Part shown: positions 55,228 to 64,000 of the stretch, piece after piece
Layout of the letters: each line of letters starts with the position of its first letter
Numbering within the stretch: position 1 is the stretch's first letter
Source: Craterostigma plantagineum
Taxonomy: Eukaryota > Streptophyta > Magnoliopsida > Lamiales > Linderniaceae
Reading direction: 5' to 3'
Assembly: GCA_027422505.1 (NCBI GenBank)
Contig: JAPQWV010000765.1
Location: 1-64,000, forward strand
DNA: 64,000 nt
Made by a program: the position numbers and the translations under genes
The notes under the pieces: generated by a model
Databases searched by the model: none
What the model saw: the letters and a program-made list of their open reading frames with translations, nothing else
Told to the model about the DNA's origin: nothing

Positions 55228-56792
55228 ATGTGTAGACCTTTTTGGTGCAAATGATTATGAGAGTTTTGATTATTCCAAGTATATTATGTATTATGGGTGG
55301 TACAATTTAGAAACTCGATATGTATGATTTATTATGTTTAAGTATGTGACTATATTCGATTAAGTGTTTAAAAATGTGATTAAATTGTTGAGAAATCGAA
55401 TTATGTGTGATCTTGTGCTTAACTGGAATATTGCTGTGATCACCTGGATATGAACGTTTTCGTTTGGATGGAATAACATTGCGTGATATTTATGGAAAAT
55501 ATATTCTGTGAGTCATATGTGAGCTGTACGCGTGATTGAGCTATTTTAGGAGAATATTAGTGTGATCGTCGGATATGAACGACTACATATGGAAAATATA
55601 TTCTGATAAGTGATATGTGAGTTGTACACGTGATTGAGTTATATTAGGAAAGAATATTGTTGTGATCACCCGGATATGAACAAGTATATATGAAAAGATA
55701 TTCTGATTAAGTACTTACATGTGATTGATCTATTATAGGAAAGAATATCATGGTATATCCGTTTGAGTGCTATCTTATTTGACTTTTACATCAATGAATC
55801 AATGATCTATCTTTCCTTATGCGACTTGGGATATATATTTTGGAAAGTGATTAATTGATTGGGCTATGTGGTAATATGCTGATTGAGTCTATATATGAAA
55901 TGTGCTGACAAATGGATGAGATTACCACGGAAGGAAAATAAGACTCTGGAATTTATGGTAAATGATCATGTTTGACAGTTGAGCTGAATTGGTTTATTCT
56001 TGGAATGATTATATGAAGTTAATGCACGTGCTATCTGGGCTTCCTCTTGCATATTACGTGCTTAACTTTCCTTGTGAAGTTAATGCACGTGATATCTTGG
56101 AATGATTATATGAAGTTAATGATTATATCTGGAACGATTACACACAAGCAAACGAATTTCTTAGAGTGTTTTTGAGCTGAAATTTGCGATTGGTTCGTAT
56201 TTTGTGTTGAGCTTTCATTTGCAAATTCCGTACCCTTTGAGCGAGCGATAGTAATACCCTACCCAAACCCTTATCTTCGGACGTGTTGAGCGCACAAAGG
56301 AGCACGAGTGGAGTCTTTCGCACGTGGAGGGACGAATTTGTTGGATTCGGTTGCCACTCGGTAGCGAGCTGTGTCTAGTCGGGGAATTGGTTCCTGGGTA
56401 AACGACATGGAACGAAACTTGGCGTGCGGCAGCCTAGGTTGGAGGTCTGGTTACCATAGTGCTTCGGTTGTGTAAGGGTCGATCATTTTGTAACCATAAC
56501 CGGTAATACTTAGTGATTGATTGGAACTCTTGGGGAGATCACACCCCAAGGATAGAATTAAACCCCAGTTGGGGAATATAACCAGAACGTCTGAACTAGG
56601 TAATGTCGTTGAAATGCTTTCTGAAAATAATGTGATATTCTGTGAAACAGGGTTAGGTAGATAACGTTGATACTCATCCTGCTTTCCGGGAAATAACACA
56701 CTCTGCAAATATCTTCTTAAAGAAAAGTATTTTTCAAAGAAGAACAAGCCAATAAATTTTATAACTTAATTCAACCCCCCCTCTTAGGCATA
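55228..56792. mobile_element. unclassified insertion in LTR C
   Basis: Absent from the aligned LTRs B and D, and flanked by the 8-base word TTTTACAC on both sides (55220-55227 and 56793-56800). It includes three degenerate repeats of about 100-125 bp (55430-55750, with GTGATCACC.GGATATGAAC) and a 3' part like a copia LTR end (AACTCTTGGGGAGATCACAC..., TTCAACCCCCCCTCTTAGGCA). I cannot decide between a solo copia LTR and a DNA element. Confidence 0.5.
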
Positions 56793-57789
56793 TTTTACAC
56801 TTCAACATGTCTAAAAATTATATACAACTCCTAAATTACATGGAAGTGTATAAAATATTGCAAAAGGAATCTATGCGCTGGTCGTCATCCACACACACAC
56901 TTCCACCTCAAAAGTCGCCGGAAGCTTCAAAAGGTTGGCCTTGCCATCAATAGCGATCACGTACCATGGTCGCGTACACCTACAACACATAACGTATTGA
57001 GTGAGCCGCCAGGCTCAGTAAGCAGAAATTATGCATGGTATGCACGTGTCATCCCCCGCAAAGGCAATCCAGGCCAATGCATTTAGCACTCATGCTCTTT
57101 TCACTCAGGGCCTTTGGCTGACTTACTATGCGTACACCGTAAAGAGCTCTTAATCCATTAAGGATAAATAGTGCATCAACCCAAAGCATGAGAGCATCAA
57201 CCCAACCACGCTAACAAGGATATAAGGGCATCAACCCAGTCATGAGGCATTAACACAACAATGATAATCCTCCGATGCATCAACGTCGTTCGTAATATTG
57301 GCGACGTTAACGTCGCCGACGGCGCATCAATGCCGTCACGGTGCCATAGAAGTCACCTATGGCTTAACTTAATCGTGAACTGACTCTGATTGCCCCTTTC
57401 GGCAATCGTCATCCGCTCCCAAGCGACATAACTTATGCACGCTCAACTCGCATAACCTTCAAGTGTTTCGTGCATGCTTGTGCATATGCATCATGAACTC
57501 GTGTCATAAATACTTGTCATGTGGAATCACATAGAGGTATTCACAGACTAACATCGAGGCACATAGACATGTAAATCAGGCACGTACAAACATGTTATGT
57601 GTTGTAGTTGAATTTCCACTTACCTGTCGTCCGTGGATTATAAGTTACTGCTCTGGTGAAATTCTTATTTCCCAACCTTAGTTATAAAATATTAATGTCA
57701 GTATACTATTTAATTTATTTGATCTGCTAAGTACTCAAAATTCCTAAATTATTGTACTTAAGTTCGATACTTAAAAGGTAGTAGTTATT

Positions 57790-59110
57790 TTAAAGGCATT
57801 TGCGACTCGTGAAATATGCCTGGTTCGTAAAATACTTGGGACTTATAATTCGTGAACTATTCCTAATTCATGAACTAACTTAAACCTTGATGTTTCGTGA
57901 AGTTCCTACTTCTCATACTTCGCTAAGTGTTATTCATGAAATATCCTAATTCGCCAAGTTAACCTCTCACTCCTAGTTCGCGAAGTTCTAATGCCTTATG
58001 TCTAGCTCGCAAACGTGTATAGTTCACGGGATACATATGACTCGTGAACCTATCGTTCATGAATTACCTTAAAGCCCTTATTTTAATTCGTAAAATTTCA
58101 ACCTCATTTGCAACTTCTTATACCTCACACGAAATTCGCACACGAGGATTCGCGAACTACGCTCATTGCTTAGCTTAGGTTCGTATGGTTAGCGAACCTC
58201 TCATAACCCGCGAAACCCTCATGGTTCATAAGAGACTCTAATTCGCGAAATCCTACCCACTTCGTGAACTTATGTAGCTCGCGAAGTCTATCTTATTTGA
58301 TGAAGTTCATTTTACGATCCTAAGTTTTCTTCTACTTCGCGAATTGATCTAAGGTTTCTCACAATTTGCAAAATTGCCTACTCTATTATTTCGCGAACTC
58401 TATCTATCCTCTCTTTCGATTTGCAAAATATTCTACTCTACACACACACATTTCGCAATCTAGGGTTCGCCAACTTACCCTCGCGGTTCGCGAACTTATC
58501 GAATGACTCATGATTCGCAAATTGTCTACCCCGTGAAAACCCTAGTTCGTGAAATATCACTTCGCGAAATGATCTTACGTCGCGAACTACTTCTAATTCG
58601 CGAACCAATGCTCTTCACACTCTATTCGCAAACCCTACCTATCTCTCAATTCGTCACCTTATATTTTGCGAACCCATTCAACTCGTGAACCACATGGATT
58701 CACATAATGCTCTATCCTCACACTTCGCGAATTGCTAAACCTAGTTCGCGACCTTCCCAATTCGTAAAGTCAGTTCGCCAAATGAAGCTCCTATGGTTCG
58801 CAAACTCTCAATTCGCCAAGTACATCCTGATTCGTGAAGTATGGTTCACTGTCTCTTGGTCGCCAAATCATCACTTCGCGAATCCATTCTAACTCACGCG
58901 CCACCCATAGTTCGCGAACCTTCCCAATCCGTGAAGGCCCCAATTCGCGAACCGTGCAAGCTCGCGAAGCCATGCATTGGAAACCTTAGGATTCGTTAAC
59001 CTAAGTTTGTGATATAAGCATCTCACAATTCGTGAACTTCTTCATCAATTCGCGATGTTCCTCGCAACGTTTAACCCTTACACCTAGCTCGCGAACTAGG
59101 GTTCGTGAAG
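57790..59110. repeat. TTCGCGAA motif field in LTR C
   Basis: Dense TTCGCGAA, TTCGTGAA, TTCGCAAA, TTCGCCAA, CTCGCGAA and TTCATGAA words, usually 15-35 bases apart, for about 1.3 kb. Same position in the LTR as the field of B and A. Confidence 0.9.
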
Positions 59111-59894
59111 TTCACACTTCGCGACCCCAAAATCCTACAAACACCTTTTTCACCTAACTTGTTAGATCTTTTCGATTAAACACCCCCTTTTTCAAGAACA
59201 TGTTGAAGGTTGGTAAGAACCTCAAAGACCTAAAAATCGAACCTTAGTAATAACACGTGCTTAAGCGGATTTTCGTACTCTACATCTTCAACATGTTAAT
59301 ATAGTGCTAATGACACGAAAATTTGGGCTATACTCTCTATTGTACAACCCTAGCAAATGATATTTCGTGTGCTTAAGATACTTAGAGTATCCTATTATTC
59401 GAACGAAATACATGAAATCATAGTAAGAAAATTTTACCTATCTCCAAGCTTTCTTGATTGTAGTTCAATATCTCCTTCTTCTTGCACTTAAGTTTCGATG
59501 GCTTTTATTAAAGTGGGTTTGAGAGATCAAAGGGTTTGTAATAGATATTTATGTGGTCAAAGGTATGGTTGATGGGACCTAAGTGACGTAAATATCCCCC
59601 ATTTTAAGGAAATTTTGTTTCCTAAGTTTGTTCCTCATGGGTTGGGCCTAAGTTTAAATCTAACCCAACCCAAACAAAGCCCAATTTCTAGTCTTACCAA
59701 CATTATTACCCTAATTCCCTTACTCCACATTTTCGAAAATTCCTAAATAGGTTACAAGTAACATGACACAAAATTAAATGCACAAATTCATACAATCAGT
59801 TAAGCATATAATTATCACATAAAATTCATATAGTCACATAGAACATGGATGGAAATGTTTTGGCCAATCTAGCTTACGGGGGTTCGCGTGCTAC

Positions 59895-60158
59895 ATCCTC
59901 TCCCCTTAAAGGGGATTTCACCCCCGAAATCAGCCCGTTTGGAACAACTCAGGGTAGCGAACTCTCATCTCGTCCTCACGTTCCCACGTGGCTGCCTCCG
60001 TTGACTGATTTCGCCTCCATACTTTTACTAAGGGAATATCCTTGCTCCTAAGCCTTTTTGTCTCATACATTAATATCTCCACTGGCGTCTCTTCGTAACT
60101 CAGATCTGGTTTCAACTGTTGGTGTAGAAACTCATTCCTCAGCACATGACTCGGATCG
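59895..60158 (-). pseudogene. chromodomain and 3' end of element C polyprotein
   Basis: On the - strand: [39 protein letters not shown], then TWEREDEMRVRYPELF and a stop at 59930. A polypurine tract AAGGGGAGAGGA follows directly before the LTR. This is the chromodomain-type tail that directs chromovirus integration. It continues the integrase at 63106-64000, from which it is separated by solo LTR D. Confidence 0.85.
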
Positions 60159-60163
60159 GAGAT

Positions 60164-63100
60164 TGTCAGGACCCGGCGTCCTAACCTCGTATTTCATCGT
60201 AATCCTAAGTGCCTAGCGATGTGCTATCGTGCAAATGCATAAAAATGCGGATAAAATCTTTTTCATTTTAAAATGCGGAAGTCGTACATACAAGTCAAAA
60301 GAATGTTTTTAGATCTTTCTACACTTCGTCATTTTCATAGTTACACAAAAAGTGTGTATGTGCTCAGCAAAAGCTCCTATGCGCCAGGCCTTCACAGGTC
60401 GTCATCCATACACACACTCCCACCTCAAAAGCAGCTCGAAGCTCCAAAAGATTGGCCTTGCATATATAGATCACGTACCGTGATCGCTAGTACCTACAAC
60501 ACGTAACGTAAGGAATGAGCCACCGAGGCTCAGTAAGCAGAAATGATGCATGTATGCAAGTGTCCTATCGATCGGCAATCCACGCCGTCGCTTACTAACG
60601 CTCATACTCTTTTCCCTGACTCGTACTCTTTTTCTTATACTCTTACGTCTTATGGACCCTCGGCTTTCTATCCCACTATGTGCCATTTCATAGAGATCTC
60701 AATCCACGAGGGATTCTTACATATGTGGAGGTTCACACACTAGAAGGTCACCCGAAGGAATCTTCCCTTTCTCAGTGTGGTCTCCACGCGGACGCTTCTC
60801 ACTGGTAGCCAACACCGAGTCACTAACCTCGGAGGTCACCCGAAGGAATCTTCCCTTCCGGGTAGTGCATGCCTCGGGCCGCATCCTCCAGGTTGCATCT
60901 CCCGCATACGGGGTATTCCCCCAGCCTCTTATACAGGCAATTCGGCTTCATTCGCCATGGTCGCATAGGAGAACCGTGACTCTTCATTGAGTCGACACAA
61001 ACGCCAACATCGGCGAGTATACATCGCACGCAGGCGATCTTATGCACGCTCGTACCTTGCATCTTACGTACTACATATGCATGCAAATGCTCATGCCATG
61101 CTCATGTACATATGCAGATCATGCTATCATGCATATAAATGCTCATATCGTAACATACAAGGTTCACATAAAATCACATAAGCATGTAATCACATAATCG
61201 GGTGCAGGCAAGTTACGTGTCGTAGTTGAATTTCTACTTACCTGTCGTCCGTGCTATGCTAATTCACTGCTCCGAGAATTGTCTATTGTTCGACCTTTAG
61301 ACATAAATATCATCACTTCAGTATTATGCCTTCGCTAAATAATTAGGTCGAATTAAATTGTTTAGGTTATACATAATTTGCTAGAACTCTAAGTCGCTCA
61401 ATTCTAGTCTAGGCTAAGTCCCTGTCCGATTATATTCTAAATTAGATTAGTACTAAATTCTAACATAAGGAACACGACAAAAGTTAGTAAATTCTGTGTT
61501 GGATTTGCCCGATTCGTAAGGCTTGGAACCCACTTTCGGTCGATTTGGCCGTGCATGGAATCGCCCGATGTATCATGCTTTAAAACTTGCTTTCGCCCGA
61601 TTTGTTCATGCCTGGGCTCGCTTTCGGCGATTATGGGTCGCCCGACTTCATGGCATGTACTTCTTTCAGTTGTCCGACTAGTGCTTGATTCGCATGGTTT
61701 CGGCCGATTTGTGTTGCACTTGAAATCGCCCGATTGGTGCTTAAGCCACATTGATTTCGCCCGATTCATGAAGTTCTGAAATCGCCCGATTGCATGCTTA
61801 AGAAGTTTCTTAAATCGCCGCATGTTTTCGTCATCATGCCGTCACCTTAATTCGTCCGGTTATTTGGCGTCACAAACCGCCCGATTTGTGAAGCTTGCAT
61901 GGAAATCGGTTTCGCCCGATTTGATTGCATGGAGCCCTCCATTCGCCCGATTTGTAAATCGCCGCGTGCTTTCATCATCATGTCATCATCTTAATTTGCC
62001 CGATTCCATGCATGGAGTGCTCAAGGCATTTCGTCCGATTTGGGGTCTTCAAGAGATAGAATCGCCGAGTTCTTCAAGTGTGGCAAATCGCCCGGTTAAA
62101 TTATCCCTCACATTCATTTCGATTGGTCTATCTCATGCAACAATTTGCCCGATTTCTAGGGTTTTTATTTCGCGCGATTTACTGAGTTATGTACTTCATT
62201 TCCTATGTTATTCCTATTTCTTTAAATTGGTCGATTTGTGGTGTATTCAACTAGAATCGCCCGAAATACCTAATTTCATCGATTCGATCGAACCTTAAAT
62301 CATCTAATCGAAACTGCCTTCTTATATTAACCTAGTCGAAAAACCTCAATTCCATCCTTTCTCTACCAACATCGTGTAGTCTAAATCATATGTTAAACAA
62401 TCCCAACACTGATTTACCTAAATCGAGACCTTAACATGAACTTACACCTCACACTTAGGGTTTTGGCATTCTTTCTCAAGCTAAAATTGCATTAATGACG
62501 GAAATACATCTAACACTACTAGGTTTGCGGGAATTACAAAGCTTAGGGAGGGTGCTTCACTTACCAATTTCGAAATCCTAAGCTAGTTGAGGTTTCCTTG
62601 GTTCGATCTATCTCTCGGCCCTTTGCTTCTTCTTCTTCCCTTTCAATTTCGTTGGTTTTTAGGTGGTGTTATAGAGTATGAATTCTTTAGAGGAGATATT
62701 TTTCTTTAAGTAATGTTAATAGAGCATAGCTTAGGCGTGGGCATTCCTCATTTTAAGGAAACTTGTCTCATATTTGATTTCTTATGGGTTTTGGGCCTTG
62801 TTATTTATTTCTATTCCAATAATGAGTCCATAGCCCAAAGGAAGTCCTAGTCCAACTTCCCTTTATCCACCATAAGCCCTTCTTCCCTCCTTACTACTTT
62901 TGAAACTTCCTTGTCTAGTTTAGGGTTACTCTAAGCACGAAATTAATAGCGCATAATTTCACGTAATGCTCAAAAAAATCAGGAGCATAAAATTCGTAAG
63001 ATCCCACAAACATATGGCATATACGCGATTAACACGGAATCACTTACGTCATAAACATAATTTATTGGCCGACCTAGTTCGCGGGGACTCGGGTCCTACA
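60164..63100 (-). mobile_element. solo LTR D of a related chromovirus, TSD GAGAT
   Basis: On the - strand it starts TGTAGGACCCGAGTCCCC (63100) and ends GGGTCCTGACA (60164), with the 5-base duplication GAGAT at 60159-60163 and 63101-63105. Removing it joins ...LRKYI to DPSHVL, the uninterrupted order seen in element A. The full integration site and the absence of internal sequence show a solo LTR left by LTR-LTR recombination. It carries the donor (61241), the acceptor (60494) and the GACTCA-type inverted repeat, but its motif field is TCGCCCGAT instead of TTCGCGAA. Confidence 0.93.
61510..62290. repeat. TCGCCCGAT motif field in solo LTR D
   Basis: TCGCCCGATT and variants (TTCGCCCGATTTG, TTGCCCGATT, TCGTCCGATT, TCGCCGCATG) recur every 20-40 bases at the LTR position where A, B and C have TTCGCGAA. 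Confidence 0.9.
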
Positions 63101-63105
63101 GAGAT

Positions 63106-64000
63106 GTACTTTCGTAGGGTAAAAATATGGAATACATCGTGTACTTGCGACAACGATACTGGCAGCTCCAATTGGTATGCCATTTCGCCAACCCTTTTAA
63201 TTATCCTAAAAGGACCAATATACCTCGGGCTCAACTTCCCCTTTTTCCCGAACCTCTTAATGCCCTTCATCGACGATACTTTCACGAAGACCCAATCATC
63301 TATTTTGAATTCCAATGGCCTGCGTTTCTGATCTGTATAACTCTTCTGTCTGCTTTGAGCCGTTCGCATCCTTTCTCTTATCATCGTGATAATTTCCGTC
63401 ATTTCCCGCACCATATATGGGGTACTGCCCGTTCGCCGATCTCGTCCCAATGACTTGGGACCTGCAGTTATGCCCATATAGAGCTATGTATGGGGCAATT
63501 CCGATCGTAGTATGATAGCTATTGTTGTACAAGAATTCAACGAGTGTAAGATATTTACTCCAGTTTCCATTAAAGTAGCACACATGCTCGTAGCATATCT
63601 TCCAACGTCTGGATCGTCATCTCGGATTGACCGTCCGTTTGTGGATAGTAGGTGGTACTAAAGGAAAGCTTAATCCCATCGCCTTTTGTAAGCTCGTCCA
63701 AAATTTGGATAAAATCTTGAGTCACTGTCTAAGACTATAGGCAACGAAATTTCGTGGAGTCATACGATTTCCTGAATGTAAAGCTCCACGTATCGCTACA
63801 TGGAAAATATCGAGCTTATTGGTAGAAAATGAGCAGACTTGGTTAGTCGATCGACGATCACCCAAATTGCGTCGTGCCCTATCACATTCTTCGGCAAACC
63901 GACAATGAAGTCCATCGTTATGTTATCCCATTTCCATTCGAGAATCGGTAACGGCTACAACGTTCCCACCGGTCATTGATGTTCCGCTTTTATTTGCTGC
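63106..64000 (-). pseudogene. integrase of chromovirus C (runs past the window edge)
   Basis: - strand pieces: KAEHQ near 63985, TMDFIVGLP near 63905, [14 protein letters not shown] in a broken frame, SDRDSRF region near 63715, TYYPQTDGQSE near 63640, WSKYLTLVEFLYNNSYHTTI near 63520-63570, SRQKSYTDQKRRPLEF and [20 protein letters not shown] near 63180-63330, and LSQVHDVFHIFTLRKYI ending at solo LTR D. Frame changes near 63640, 63465 and elsewhere break it. Confidence 0.85.

Larger units (their letters stand above)
55099..59894 (-). repeat. 3' LTR of chromovirus C (about 3.2 kb plus an insert)
   Basis: On the - strand it starts TGTAGCACGCGAACCCCCG (59894) straight after a polypurine tract and ends near GGTCAGGGGTGTTA (55099). 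Collinear with LTRs A, B and D: donor-like ACAG|GTAAGTGG (57623), acceptor-like TGTTGTAG (56980), motif field 57790-59110. A 1565-bp segment (55228-56792) interrupts it. Confidence 0.82.

Noticed and set aside
60471..61181. Open frames of 63-87 codons around 60.5-61.2 kb
   Set aside because: They lie in the leader-intron part of solo LTR D, which aligns with non-coding parts of LTRs A, B and C.
1..64000. tRNA genes
   Set aside because: I saw tRNA-Met primer complements at several LTRs but no full tRNA cloverleaf; without a scan I cannot exclude a diverged one.

Overview
The window is nuclear DNA of a flowering plant, most likely a eudicot. The evidence is intron-split plant genes, plant LTR retrotransposons primed by initiator tRNA-Met, Cassandra elements that carry 5S-rRNA-like sequence in their LTRs, LINEs, and small hAT-like and Mutator-like elements. 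It is mostly nested transposable elements around relics of three host genes. No bacterial, organellar or viral gene set is present.

Layout. 1-9945: a Ty3/gypsy chromovirus of Tekay/Del type on the + strand (element A), cut by the left window edge, with a Cassandra element inside its 3' LTR. 9946-11845: a direct duplication of about 300 bp whose second copy holds a GC-rich hAT-like insert. 12058-13285: an RLPH2-type protein phosphatase pseudogene (- strand). 13960-23716: an MRE11 double-strand-break repair gene (- strand). It has no first exon in the window, a 4-kb DNA transposon inside an exon, two single-base frameshifts, one collapsed intron and an intronic retroposon. 24434-28320: a Tat/Athila-type gypsy remnant (- strand), joined in mid-integrase to a second Tekay-type element (28318-35511, - strand, element B). 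35517-38688: the RNase H end and a long LTR of a Ty1/copia element. 38805-41747: a hAT-like fragment, a 5'-truncated LINE and a copia-type LTR. 44763-46010: a fructosamine-3-kinase pseudogene with its middle deleted. 46394-47389: a second, shorter relative of the transposon found in MRE11. 48240-55095: remnants of Athila-like and LTR sequence holding a complete 2.26-kb LTR element (TSD TTTAG) and a complete Cassandra (TSD GAAAG). 55099-64000: a third Tekay-type element (C, - strand), into which a 2.9-kb solo LTR has inserted (TSD GAGAT).

All three recognised host genes (RLPH2, MRE11, FN3K) carry disabling lesions, so the segment looks like a decaying low-recombination or duplicated segment rather than active gene space. 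Single-base lesions could partly be sequencing or assembly errors; the exon insertion, the collapsed intron and the internal deletion could not.

The most unusual signals are in the long LTRs of elements A, B, C and solo LTR D. Each carries a region packed with one short motif, close to TTCGCGAA in A, B and C but TCGCCCGAT in D. Each also keeps a strong splice donor (CAG|GTAAGT) and an acceptor (TGTTGTAG) 640-760 bp apart, which suggests a leader intron encoded inside the LTR. A different LTR-like repeat near 54 kb has an analogous TTTCGAAA array.
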